A stretch of 22,500 nucleotides of DNA from Cryptomeria japonica (taxonomy: Eukaryota; Streptophyta; Pinopsida; Cupressales; Cupressaceae). The position numbers and the translations under genes are program-made. Positions 1 to 9,197 of this stretch are shown one piece after another. The number at the start of each line of letters is the position of its first letter. Position 1 is the first letter of the stretch. Below the pieces are notes generated by a model. It saw nothing but the letters and a program-made list of their open reading frames with translations. It made no database searches and was not told the origin of the DNA. The stretch spans positions 77,501 through 100,000 of the forward strand of contig NW_026728910.1 in the NCBI RefSeq assembly GCF_030272615.1. Direction: 5' to 3'.

Positions 1-470
1 GAACAATGGCAGAAATGCTAGTAACGTGCACTTCGGGACCAACGCATCACCGGAAGACAACCGCCAAACATCGAAAGAGTCGCGATGCTCCGCAACCTAC
101 GTGCAAAGCGGTCGCACACCGGGTAAGGGAGTGAGAGCCCCAAACATAGCTGGGCGAGGCGCTCACTCCGCTCTTTAATATCTCGTTAATACCGCCAAGG
201 AAATGGCACAAGCACACACACACAAGCATCCTCGGAAGAGGACAGTTCGAGTGACAGGTCAAATCCAAGAGTTCCGAAGACTACCTCCAGGAACAATCGG
301 GAACAAGACCGATTACAAGTCGTCGAGTCTGTTACTGGGCGAACACGAGATGCGCACAGGAAATCGATCAGCCCTCACAATGGCCCAAGGCCAGAGATCG
401 GACTGCTACGATTTACCCCAACAATCATCGTGCCACTCTTCGCAGAGAGGTGATAGACGCCAACGAGCCC
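1..470. other. Spacer without recognised features
   Basis: I find no RNA gene, protein gene, tandem repeat or promoter motif here. The start of 18S rRNA is not present on either strand. If the leftward rDNA model is right, this is the part of the external transcribed spacer nearest to 18S. The short open frames have no recognisable domain and run into the repeats that follow. Confidence 0.5.
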
Positions 471-473
471 GCG

Positions 474-655
474 CATAGCAATCGAGGTGTAAAAAGGGCG
501 TTGAAGGCAGGAAGCCTGGACGAAAGAGGCTACGAGGTCACCTCGAAGCGGTCTAAGAATCGGGCGCACTTGGGGCGACTACCAGTGCCAACCCCTTATC
601 CCGCGGTGCGTCCGACACACAGAAATTTCCAAGGCGGCCAAGGAGCCTCCCCGCA
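474..655. repeat. Isolated divergent copy of the 188-bp repeat
   Basis: This segment has the same ordered blocks as the main array to its right: CGCATAGCAATCG, then GACGAAAGAGGCT, then CTTGGGGCGACTACCAGTG, CCCCTTATCCCGCG, GTCCGACACACAG and AAGGCGGCCAAGGAGCCT. It carries many substitutions relative to the homogeneous units. It is separated from the main array by short partial repeats, so it is probably an old edge copy that escaped homogenisation. Confidence 0.85.
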
Positions 656-955
656 TAGCAATCGGGGTGTGAGGTTACGGATGCAGCATTGATAGCAATC
701 GAGGTGTGAGGCGAAGGATGCAGAAGTGAGAGCCGAGGGATGTAGCAGAGATAGCAATCGGGGTGTGTGATGCAGAAGAGATAGCAATCGAGGTGTGCGG
801 TGGGAAGGGCCCAGCAGCCAGAATGCATGAAGCGACGGATGAAGCAGTGATGACAACCGGGCTGTGAGGAGAGGAGGGATGCAGCCAAGAAAGCAATCAG
901 GGCTCGAGGCAAGGGATGCATCAAGGATAGCAATCATGTTGTGAGGCGAGATTCC
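650..955. repeat. Short partial repeats of the 188-bp unit start
   Basis: The motif ATAGCAATCGRGGTGTG, followed by AGGCGAAGGATGCAG-like sequence, recurs at irregular 30 to 60 bp steps (near 656, 693, 750, 780, 892 and 926). This is the first part of the 188-bp unit repeated alone, so the stretch looks like a decayed sub-array made from a fragment of the larger repeat. Confidence 0.8.
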
Positions 956-966
956 AAAGGCTAAAC

Positions 967-1048
967 GTGAGAGGCTGCAGGGTCGACTCAGAGAGGTCTA
1001 TGCATGTGAGAGGCTGAAAGCAAGGTCGACTCGGAGCGGTCTATGCAT
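967..1048. repeat. Two about 40-bp direct repeats at the array edge
   Basis: Copies at 967-1005 and 1006-1048 both begin GTGAGAGGCTG, contain GGTCGACTC and end GGTCTATGCAT. They resemble the AGAGGCTGCAGGGCCGCCTC to GGTCCAAGCATC segment of the 188-bp unit and lie directly before the first regular unit, so they look like a duplicated, diverged piece of it. Confidence 0.75.
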
Positions 1049-4000
1049 CGGGCGCGCTTGGGGCGACTACCAGTGCCAACCCCTTATCCCGCGACGCGTC
1101 CGACAAAGAGAACGTTCCAAGGCGGCAGAGGAGGTTACCAGCCGAAGGATGCAGTAGCAATAACAGGTATAGTTCCGCGGCGGCCGAGAAGACTCACCGC
1201 ATAGGAATCGGGATGCGAGGCGAGGGATGCGGCGGGAAGGCCCCGACGGCTAAACGGAAGAGGCTGCAGGGCCGCCTCGGAATGGTCCAAGCATCGGATG
1301 CGATTGGGACGACTACCAGTGCCAACCCCTTATCCCGCGATGCGTCCGATACACAGATAGTTCCAAGGCGGCCGAGGAGCCTCACCGCATATCAATCGGG
1401 GTGCGAGGCGAGGGATGGGGCGGGAAGGCCCCAACGGCTAGACGGAAGAGGCTTCAGGGCCACCTCGGAATGGTCCAAGCATCGGACGCGCTTGGGGCGA
1501 CTGCCAGTGCCAACCCCTTATCCCGCGATGCGTCCGATACACAGATGGTTCCAAGGCGGCCGAGGAGCCTCACCGCATAGCAATCGGGGGTGCGAGGCGA
1601 GGGATGGGGCGGGAAGGCCCCAACGGCTAGACGGAAGAGGCTTCAGGGCCGCCTAGGAATGGTCCAAGCATCGGACACGCTTGGGGCGACTACCAGTGAC
1701 AGCCCCCTATCCCGCGATGCGTCCGATACGAAGATGGTTCCAAGGCGGCCGAGGAGCCTCACCGCATAGCAATCGGGGTGCGAGGTGGGGGATGCGGCGA
1801 GATGGCCCCAACGGCTAGACGGAAGAGGCCACAGGGCCACGTCGGAATAGTCCAAGCATCGGACGCGCTTGGGGCGACTACCAGTGACAACCCCTTATCC
1901 CGCGATGCGTCCGATACGAAGATAGTTCCAAGGCGGCCGAGGAGCCTCACCGCATAGCAATCGGGGTGCGAGGTGGGGGATGCGGCGAGATGGCCCCAAC
2001 GGCTAGACGGAAGAGGCTGCAGGGCCGCCTCGGAATAGTCCAAGCATCGGACGCGCTTGGGGCCACTACCAGTGACAACCCCTTATCCCGCGATGCGTCC
2101 GATACGAAGATAGTTCCAAGGCGGCCGAAGAGCCTCACCGCATAGCAATCGGGGTGCGAGGTGGGGGATGCGGCGAGATGGCCCCAACGGCTAGACGGAA
2201 GAGGCCACAGGGCCGCCTCGGAATAGTCCAAGCATCGGACGCGCTTGGGGCGACTACCAGTGACAACCCCTTATCCCGCGATGCGTCCGATACGAAGATA
2301 GTTCCCAGGCGGCCGAGGAGCCTCACCGCATAGCAATCGGGGTGCGAGGCGAGGGATGCGGCGAGATGGCCCCAAAGGCTAGACGGAAGAGGCTGCAGGG
2401 CTGCCTCGGAATAGTCCAAGCATCGGACGCGCTTGGGGCGACTACCACTGCCAACCCCTTATCCCGCGATGCGTCCGATACACAGATAGTTCCGAGGCGG
2501 CCGAGGAGGTGGGGGATGCAGCGAGATGGCCCCAACGGCTAGACGGAAGAGGCTGCAGGGCCGCCTCGGAATAGTCCAAGCATCGGACGCGCTTGGGGCG
2601 ACTACCAGTGACAACCCCTTATCCCGCGATGCGTCCGATACACAGATAGTTCCGAGGCGGCCAAGGAGCCTCACCGCATAGCAATCGTGGTGCGAGGTGG
2701 GGGATGCGGCGAGATGGCCCCAACGGCTAGACGGAAGAGGCTGCAGGGCCGCCTCGGAATGGTCCAAGCATCGGATGCGCTTGGGGCGACTACCACTGCC
2801 AACCCCTTATCCCGCGATGCGTCCGATACACAGATAGTTCCAAGGCGGCCGAGGAGCCTCACAGCATAGCAATCAGGGTGCGAGGCGAGGGATGCGGCGA
2901 GAAAGCCCCAACGGCTAGAGGGAAGAGGCTTCAGGTCCGCCTCGGAATGGTCCAAGCATCGGACGCGCTTGGGGCGACTACCAGTGACAACCCCTTATCC
3001 CGCGACGCGTCCGATACACAGATAGTTCCAAGGCGGCCGAGGAGCCTCACCGCATAGCAATCGGGGTGCGAGGCGAGGGATGCGGCGAGAAGGACCCAAC
3101 GGCTACACGGAAGAGGCTTCGGGGCCGCCTCGGAATGGTCCAAGCATCGGACGCGCTTGGGGCGACTACCAGTGACAACCCCTTATCCCGCGACGCGTCC
3201 GATACACAGATAGTTCCAAGGCGGCCGAGGAGCCTCACCGCATAGCAATCGGGGTGCGAGGCGAGGGATGCGGCGAGAAGGACCCAACGGCTAGACGGAA
3301 GAGGCTTCGGGGCCGCCTCGGAATGGTCCAAGCATCGGACGCGCTTGGGGCGACTACCAGTGACAACCCCTTATCCCGCGACGCGTCCGATACACAGATA
3401 GTTCCAAGGCGGCCGAGGAGCCTCACCGCATAGCAATCGGGGTGCGAGGCGAGGGATGCGGCGAGAAGGACCCAACGGCTAGACGGAAGAGGCTTCGGGT
3501 CCGCCTCGGAATGGTCCAAGCATCGGACGCGCTTGGGGCGACTACCAGTGACAACCCCTTATCCCGCGACGCGTCCGATACACAGATAGTTCCAAGGCGG
3601 CCGAGGAGCCTCACCGCATAGCAATCGGGGTGCGAGGCGAGGGATGCGGCGAGAAGGACCCAACGGCTAGACGGAAGAGGCTTCGGGTCCGCCTCGGAAT
3701 GGTCCAAGCATCGGACGCGCTTGGGGCGACTACCAGTGACAACCCCTTATCCCGCGACGCGTCCGATACACAGATAGTTCCAAGGCGGCCGAGGAGCCTC
3801 ACCGCATAGCAATCGGGGTGCGAGGCGAGGGATGCGGCGAGAAGGACCCAACGGCTAGACGGAAGAGGCTTCGGGTCCGCCTCGGAATGGTCCAAGCATC
3901 GGACGCGCTTGGGGCGACTACCAGTGACAACCCCTTATCCCGCGACGCGTCCGATACACAGATAGTTCCGAGGCGGCCGAGGAGCCTCACCGCATAGCAA

Positions 4001-5145
4001 TCGGGGTGCGAGGCGAAGGATGCGGCGAGAAGGACCCAACGGCTAGACGGAAGAGGCTTCGGGTCCGCCTCGGAATGGTCCAAGCATCGGACGCGCTTGG
4101 GGCGACTACCAGTGACAACCCCTTATCCCGCGACGCGTCCGATACACAGATAGTTCCAAGGCGGCCGAGGAGCCTCACCGCATAGCAATCGGGGTGCGAG
4201 GCGAGGGATGCGGCGAGAAGGACCCAACGGCTAGACGGAAGAGGCTTCAGGGCCGCCTCGGAATGGTCCAAGCATCGAACGCGCTTGGGGCGACTACCAG
4301 TGACAACCCCTTATCCCGCGACGCGTCCGATACACAGATAGTTCCGAGGCGGCCGAGGAGCCTCACCGCATAGCAATCGGGGTGCGAGGCGAGGGATGCG
4401 GCGAGAAGGACCCAACGGCTAGACGGAAGAGGCTTCAGGGCCGCCTCGGAATGGTCCAAGCATCGGACGCGCTTGGGGCGACTACCAGTGACAACCCCTT
4501 ATCCCGCGACGCGTCCGATACACAGATAGTTCCGAGGCGGCCGAGGAGCCTCACCGCATAGCAATCGGGGTGCGAGGCGAGGGATGCGGCGAGAAGGACC
4601 CAACGGCTAGACGGAAGAGGCTTCAGGGCCGCCTCGGAATGGTCCAAGCATCGGACGCGCTTGGGGCGACTACCAATGACAACCCCTTATCCCGCGACGC
4701 GTCCGATACACAGATAGTTCCGAGGCGGCCGAGGAGCCTCACCGCATAGCAATCGGGGTGCGAGGCGAGGGATGCGGCGAGAAGGACCCAACGGCTAGAC
4801 GGAAGAGGCTTCAGGGCCGCCTCGGAATGGTCCAAGCATCGGACGCGCTTGGGGCGACTACCAGTGACAACCCCTTATCCCGCGACGCGTCCGATACACA
4901 GATAGTTCCGAGGCGGCCGAGGAGCCTCACCGCATAGCAATCGGGGTGCGAGGCGAGGGATGCGGCGAGAAGGACCCAACGGCTAGACGGAAGAGGCTTC
5001 AGGGCCGCCTCGGAATGGTCCAAGCATCGGACGCGCTTGGGGCGACTACCGTTGCCAACCCCTTATCCCGCGATGCGTCTGATACACAGATAGTTCCGAG
5101 GCGGCCGAGGAGCCTCACCGCATAGCAATCGGGTTGCGAGGCAGA
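1049..5145. repeat. 188-bp tandem repeat array, about 22 units
   Basis: The landmark GCTTGGGGCGACTACC occurs near 1056, 1302, 1490, 1679, 1867, 2055, 2243, 2431, 2591, 2779, 2967 and then every 188 bp to 5035. Exceptions are the 246-bp first step, one 189-bp unit with an extra G, and one 160-bp unit (2431 to 2591) lacking 28 bp. Units near 1300-2820 carry GATGCGTCC and variable middles; units from about 2967 to 4990 carry GACGCGTCC and are almost identical. The last unit (about 5035-5145) is degenerate again. Open frames of 70 to 94 codons recur in every unit only because 188 bp repeats. Placement between predicted leftward Pol I promoters and the window edge suggests external transcribed spacer subrepeats, which is inference. 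Confidence 0.93.
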
Positions 5146-5380
5146 TTATTGGGAAGGGAACCCCCTGGGATGCGGCTCAAGCAGTGCCCAAAGGGACTGG
5201 AATGCGGAATCACATCGAGAGACCCAAATGCTATACGAGGGCTCAAATCGAATTATCGATTTGGCCACGACATGGACGCATCGGAACGACTACCTTTGCC
5301 GAACCACTCGCAATTGCATCCATACCGAAACCAATAGACATTTCCGTTAGAGCCCTCGCATAGCATTCGGGAATCTCGCA

Positions 5381-5470
5381 TGCCCCTCTAAATCGACCAA
5401 TGCTGGCGCTCAATGAAAATCCGAGCGCTACCACCGTTCGAGCGCCAGCATTGGTCGAGTTAGAGGGGCA
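5381..5470. repeat. Long inverted repeat, 31-bp arms, beside promoter 1
   Basis: Arms 5381-5411 and 5440-5470 are complementary at 30 of 31 positions (single A/C mismatch near the outer third) and enclose a 28-nt loop. The arm core reads GACCAATGCTGGCGCTC on the left and its complement on the right. On the minus-strand transcription model it would begin about 31 nt after the start at 5501, so it would form a strong hairpin at the 5' end of the precursor RNA. The same structure, more degenerate, stands at the same distance from the next two promoters. Confidence 0.92.
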
Positions 5471-5492
5471 CGGGGGAGAATGCTCCAGTCAA

Positions 5493-5524
5493 CACCTCCC
5501 CTATATAAGTTATTTGTCCGATTC
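5493..5524 (-). promoter_or_regulatory. Putative Pol I promoter, class I copy 1 (gene promoter candidate)
   Basis: The minus strand reads AACTTATATAGGGGAGGTG. TATATAGGGG fits the plant Pol I start consensus, placing +1 at about 5501. It is the copy nearest the 188-bp array and so the best candidate for the gene promoter of the 35S/45S precursor. On the plus strand the same bases look like an ordinary Pol II TATA box (CTATATAAG), which is the main alternative. Confidence 0.62.
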
Positions 5525-5864
5525 TCGCACAACCGTAGTCTGCCTCGTCGAATCAAACAACGGTCCCAGATTCCGACTTCCGTTCCGTAGAGACCCAAAA
5601 GCTAGATGGAGGCTCGCAAGAAAGAGAGTCGGCGCATAGCAATCGGGTTTCTCGAACGTTTAGGGACCGAGCTCACTTGCGGATAGGGCAAAATCCGCCA
5701 AGCAACCCAAAAGCTAGACGGGGGCTCGAATCGAATCGCCTAGGCGGCCACAACAACGACGTGTTGGATCGACTACCAGTGCCAAACCATTCAGCAAGAC
5801 TAGTCTGTGTCGAGGCCGGATAGAGATTCTCAGAGAGCGCCCGCATAGCATTTAGGAGACCTGC

Positions 5865-5961
5865 CGCGTCCCTCACACTCGACAAATGGTGGTGCACGTT
5901 TATAAATCCGAGCGATCCCAACCCTTTCAAGCACCAACATCGGTCGAGATAGAGGGGCACG
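5865..5961. repeat. Degenerate inverted repeat beside promoter 2
   Basis: Arms 5865-5895 and 5931-5961 pair at about 23 of 31 positions by eye. The loop-closing end is GGTGC/GCACC here, compared with GCGCTC/GAGCGC in the first copy, so both sides changed together. The outer arm ends 30 bp from the predicted start at 5991, the same distance as in the other two class I copies. Confidence 0.7.
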
Positions 5962-5982
5962 GAGGGGGCTGCGTGAGACAAC

Positions 5983-6014
5983 ACAGTCCCCTATATAAGT
6001 TATTTGTCCGATTC
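5983..6014 (-). promoter_or_regulatory. Putative Pol I promoter, class I copy 2
   Basis: The minus strand reads AACTTATATAGGGGACTGTG, with predicted +1 near 5991. The bases just after GGGG differ (ACTGTG instead of AGGTG), the only such change among the thirteen copies. It lies 490 bp upstream of copy 1 on the minus strand. Confidence 0.55.
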
Positions 6015-6305
6015 TCACACATCCGAAGAATGGTCATCAAATCGGACAACAGCCCAAACTTCCGACTTCCGTCCCAGAAAGCCCAAGAGCTATCTAAAAC
6101 GTTCATGGCCGGAACTCGATCGCGGCTATACCAGTCCGCCAAGCAACCCAAAAGCTAGACTGGAGCTCTAGTCGAATCACCTCTGTGGCCATTGCAAGGA
6201 CGTGTTGGAGCGACTACCATTGCCGAACCATTCCGCAGGTCGAGTCCATACCAAGGCCGCATAGAGATTCACGATGAGCTCCTGCATAGCAATCAGGAGA
6301 CTTGC

Positions 6306-6401
6306 CGTGTCCATCACAATCGATAAATCCTGGTGCAAGATTTTTGCATCCGAGCGCTCCAACCAGTCGAGCACCAGCATCAATCGACATAAACGGGCAC
6401 G
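6306..6401. repeat. Degenerate inverted repeat beside promoter 3
   Basis: Arms 6306-6336 and 6371-6401 pair at about 21 of 31 positions, with the ends best kept (CGTG/CACG outside, CTGGTGC/GCACCAG at the loop). The spacing to the predicted start at 6432 is again about 30 bp. Confidence 0.65.
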
Positions 6402-6423
6402 GGGGGAGGATGCTCGAGAACAC

Positions 6424-6455
6424 TACCTCCCCTATATAAGTTATTTGTCCGATTC
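6424..6455 (-). promoter_or_regulatory. Putative Pol I promoter, class I copy 3
   Basis: The minus strand reads AACTTATATAGGGGAGGTAG, with predicted +1 near 6432. It is the last copy with the AAGTTATTT flank; copies further right have AAGCTATTT and a different downstream neighbourhood. Confidence 0.55.
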
Positions 6456-6573
6456 TCAAGCAGCCGAAGTCTGGTCATCGAATCGGGTCAAAGACCACAA
6501 CTTCCGACTTTACCCACAATGCAAGTCATCGAATCGAACATCGGCCCCCGAGTCGGACTCCATGCGTATGTCA

Positions 6574-6900
6574 GGTCATCGGACCCAAATTCCGCCTTCC
6601 TGCGCATGGCGGGCCATCAATATCAACTCGGTCATCGGACCCAAACTCCGCCTTTTTGCGTATGGCACGCCTTCAAATCGGTCATCGGACCCAAATTCCG
6701 CCTTCCTGTGCATGGCGGGCCATCAACATCAACTCGGTCATCGGACCCAAATTCCGCCTTTCTGCGCATGGCACGCCATCAACTCGGTCATCGGACCCAA
6801 ATTCCGCCTTCCTGCGCATGGCAGGTCATCGGACACAAATTCAGACCTCGCCAATATGCCTACGTATCGAATCGGTCATCGGACCCAACTTCCGACTTCA
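6574..6900. repeat. Short tandem repeat, 38-56 bp, seven copies
   Basis: GGTCATCGGACCCAAATTCC starts near 6574, 6630, 6680, 6736, 6786, 6824 and 6874, mostly followed by GCCTTCCTGCGCATGGC and CATCAACTCG. The steps alternate around 56 and 50 bp, with one of 38. Two further copies of the motif are built into each 311-bp unit downstream, so the larger unit incorporated this smaller one. The long open frames across it reflect lack of stops in the repeat; I see no protein family. Confidence 0.88.
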
Positions 6901-6968
6901 TCCATACTGTAGGGTCTTTGAGGTTGGCGCGGTGCGCTCAACCCAGGGAGTCGACCCATCGAAGCATA

Positions 6969-7000
6969 CACCTCCCCTATATAAGCTATTTGTCCGATTC
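6969..7000 (-). promoter_or_regulatory. Putative spacer promoter, class II copy 1
   Basis: Minus strand GCTTATATAGGGGAGGTG, predicted +1 near 6977, in the first 311-bp unit. It is flanked by the conserved box AACCTCAAAGACC at about +52 to +64 of the predicted transcript. Confidence 0.52.
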
Positions 7001-7279
7001 CCACACCTGTGTAGTTTGCACCTCTGACCAGGACATCGACCCCAACTTCCGAACTCGACTGCAACGACGGCACCAGCGCCTTGGTGCGCACCTTGCGACG
7101 CACAGTCCCAACATTCGCCTTCCTGCACATGGCAGGTCATCGGACCCAAATTCCGACCTCGCGAGTATGCCTACATATCGAATCGGTCATCGGACCCAAC
7201 TTCCGACTTCATCCATACCGTAGGGTCTTTGAGGTTGGCGCGGTGCGCTCAACCCGGGGAGTCGACCCAACGAAGCATA

Positions 7280-7311
7280 CACCTCCCCTATATAAGCTAT
7301 TTGTCCGATTC
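7280..7311 (-). promoter_or_regulatory. Putative spacer promoter, class II copy 2
   Basis: Same core as the preceding copy, predicted +1 near 7288, exactly 311 bp from it. The adjoining sequence has CAACGAAGCATACACC where the first unit has CATCGAAGCATACACC. Confidence 0.52.
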
Positions 7312-7590
7312 CCACACCTGTGTAGTTTGCACCTCCGATCAAGACATCGACCCCAACTTCCGAACTCGCCTCCAACGACCGAACCAGCGCCTTGGTGCGC
7401 ACCTTGCAACGCACAGTGCCAACATTCGCCTTCCTGCACGTGGCAGGTCATCGGACCCAAATTCCGACCTCGCGAGTATGCCTACATATCGAATCGGTCA
7501 TCGGACCCAACTTCCGACTTCATCCATACCGTAGGGTCTTTGAGGTTGGCGCGGTGCGCTCAACCCGGGGAGTCGACCCAACGAAGCATA

Positions 7591-7622
7591 CACCTCCCCT
7601 ATATAAGCTATTTGTCCGATTC
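7591..7622 (-). promoter_or_regulatory. Putative spacer promoter, class II copy 3
   Basis: Predicted +1 near 7599, third 311-bp unit. The core is identical to copy 2; upstream on the minus strand the unit has GCAAGCTACAC where copies 1, 2 and 4 have GCAAACTACAC. Confidence 0.52.
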
Positions 7623-7901
7623 CCACACCTGTGTAGCTTGCACCTCCGATCAGGACATCGACCCCAACTTCCGAACTCGACTAAAAAGACCGCACCAGCG
7701 CCTTGGTGTGCACCTTGCAACGCACAGTGTCAACATTCGCCTTCCTGCACATGGCAGGTCATCGGACCCAAATTCCGACCTCATGAGCATACCTACTAAT
7801 CGAATCGGTCATCGGACCCAACTTCCGACTTCATCCATACCGTAGGGTCTTTGAGGTTGGCGCGGTGCGCTCAACCTGGGGAGTCGACCCATCGAAGCAT
7901 A

Positions 7902-7933
7902 CACCTCCCCTATATAAGCTATTTGTCCGATTC
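7902..7933 (-). promoter_or_regulatory. Putative spacer promoter, class II copy 4
   Basis: Predicted +1 near 7910. Its upstream side on the minus strand runs into the 52-bp palindromic array about 110 bp away, so this copy has a different upstream environment from its siblings. Confidence 0.52.
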
Positions 7934-8021
7934 CGACACCTGTGTAGTTTGCACCTCCGCTCAGGACATCGACCCCAACTTCCGAACTCGCCTGCAACGA
8001 CCGAACCAGCGCCTTGGTGCG

Positions 8022-8575
8022 CACCAAAAGTGCGCACTTTTGGAGGGCACTTTTCTGCGCTCCAAAGGTGCGCACTTTTGGAGGGCACTTTTTGGAGGGC
8101 ACTTTTCTGCGCTCCAAAGGTGCGCACTTTTGGAGGGCACTTTTTGGAGGGCACTTTTCTGCGCTCCAAAGGTGCGCACTTTTGGAGGGCACTTTTTGGA
8201 GGGCACTTTTCTGCGCTCCAAAGGTGCGCACTTTTGGAGGGCACTTTTTGGAGGGCACTTTTCTGCGCTCCAAAGGTGCGCACTTTTGGAGGGCACTTTT
8301 TGGAGGGCACTTTTCTGCGCTCCAAAGGTGCGCACTTTTGGAGGGCACTTTTTGGAGGGCACTTTTCTGCGCTCCAAAGGTGCGCACTTTTGGAGGGCAC
8401 TTTTTGGAGGGCACTTTTCTGCGCTCCAAAGGTGCGCACTTTTGGAGGGCACTTTTTGGAGGGCACTTTTCTGCGCTCCAAAGGTGCGCACTTTTGGAGG
8501 GCACTTTTGTGCACTCCAAAGGTGCGCACTTTTGGAGGGCACTTTTCCTGTGCTCCAAAGGTGCACACCTAGGTG
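8022..8575. repeat. 52-bp tandem array with palindromic cores
   Basis: CTGCGCTCCAAAGGTGCGCA starts at 8055, 8107, 8159, 8211, 8263, 8315, 8367, 8419 and 8471, a strict 52-bp period. Two or three shorter variant units follow, ending near 8575 (one step of 38 bp lacks an internal TTTTTGGAGGGCAC). The first core, 8024-8043, is a perfect 20-bp palindrome (CCAAAAGTGCGCACTTTTGG); later cores have one G opposite T. The array sits exactly where the 311-bp unit has GGTGCGCACC. It is open in several frames on both strands because of its composition, not coding selection. Confidence 0.96.
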
Positions 8576-8694
8576 AGCACCTTCGACCACACCTTGTAGC
8601 ACACCAAACTCTGACTTTCGACTTCATCCGCAATGCAGGGTCTTTGAGGTTGGCGCAATGCGCACAACCAGGGGAGTCGACCCATCAAACCCAA

Positions 8695-8726
8695 CACCTC
8701 CCCTATATAAGCTATTTGTCTGATTC
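8695..8726 (-). promoter_or_regulatory. Putative spacer promoter, class II copy 5
   Basis: Predicted +1 near 8703. It is the first copy right of the 52-bp array and the first with the CAAACCCAACACC flank and TGTCTGATTCTCATAC, which mark the 157-bp family. Confidence 0.5.
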
Positions 8727-8851
8727 TCATACATGCGTAGCCTGCAGGAGCAATTAGGACATCGACCCCAACTTTCGGCTTCTAAACGAAAACAAGGTCT
8801 TTGAGGTTGGTGTAATGCGAACAACTAGGGGAGTCAACCCATCAAACCCAA

Positions 8852-8883
8852 CACCTCCCCTATATAAGCTATTTGTCTGATTC
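8852..8883 (-). promoter_or_regulatory. Putative spacer promoter, class II copy 6
   Basis: Predicted +1 near 8860, 157 bp from its neighbour. The nearby GTCGAC found in most copies is GTCAAC here. Confidence 0.5.
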
Positions 8884-9008
8884 TCATACATGTGTAGTCT
8901 ACAGGAGCAATTAGGACATCGACCCCAACTTTTGACTTCTTAACGAAAACAAGGTCTTTGAGGTTGACGTAATGCGCACAACCAGGGGAGTCGACCCATC
9001 AAACCCAA

Positions 9009-9040
9009 CACCTCCCCTATATAAGCTATTTGTCCGATTC
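9009..9040 (-). promoter_or_regulatory. Putative spacer promoter, class II copy 7
   Basis: Predicted +1 near 9017, 157 bp from its neighbour; it keeps TGTCCGATT, where most 157-bp copies have TGTCTGATT. Confidence 0.5.
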
Positions 9041-9165
9041 TCATACATGTGTAGCCTGCAGGAGCCATTAGGACATTGACCCCAACTTTTGACTTCTTAA
9101 CGAAAACAAGGTCTTTGAGGTTGGCGTAATGCGCACAACCAAGGGAGTTGACCCATCAAACCCAA

Positions 9166-9197
9166 CACCTCCCCTATATAAGCTATTTGTCTGATTC
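9166..9197 (-). promoter_or_regulatory. Putative spacer promoter, class II copy 8
   Basis: Predicted +1 near 9174. The flank reads AAGGGAGTTGACCC instead of AGGGGAGTCGACCC, losing the GTCGAC palindrome. Confidence 0.5.

Larger units (their letters stand above)
5146..6500 (-). repeat. Three class I promoter-bearing repeat units (440-490 bp)
   Basis: Three diverged units share an order of blocks: GCATAGCAATCGGG-like, CCCAAAAGCTAGACGG, CGACTACCAGTGCCAAACCA, a second GCATAGCA box, an inverted repeat, GAGGGGCACGG, and the box CCCCTATATAAGTTATTTGTCCGATTCTC. The predicted starts are at 5501, 5991 and 6432, spaced 490 and 441 bp. These units carry AAGTTATTT after the TATATA, whereas the ten copies further right carry AAGCTATTT. 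On the minus-strand Pol I model one of these three, most simply the one at 5501 nearest the 188-bp array, is the gene promoter and the other two are duplicates. Confidence 0.75.
6874..8021 (-). repeat. 311-bp promoter-bearing tandem repeat, four units
   Basis: The landmark GGTCTTTGAGGTTGGCG lies at 6913, 7224, 7535 and 7846, exactly 311 bp apart, and each is followed 64 bp later by the TATATA box (6977, 7288, 7599, 7910). Each unit also holds GGGGAGTCGACCC, two GGTCATCGGACCC motifs and the end sequence GCCTTGGTGYGCACC. The fourth unit is interrupted at that GTGCGCACC by the 52-bp array. Units are nearly identical, so the amplification is recent. Confidence 0.92.

Noticed and set aside
1-470. 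5' end of 18S rRNA or its complement at the left edge
   Set aside because: The conserved 18S start (TACCTGGTTGATCCTGCCAG) or its complement is not present on either strand.
2135-5023. Recurring 70 to 94 codon minus-strand frames resembling a multigene family
   Set aside because: They repeat every 188 bp because the DNA does. 188 is not a multiple of three, so the frame shifts each unit, and no start context or domain supports translation.
8022-8575. CRISPR array
   Set aside because: The repeats are contiguous with no unique spacers, and the context is plant nuclear rDNA spacer.
7809-8633. Several 210 to 270 codon frames on both strands over the 52-bp array
   Set aside because: Three plus-strand frames and three minus-strand frames are open at once, as expected from a stop-free short repeat.
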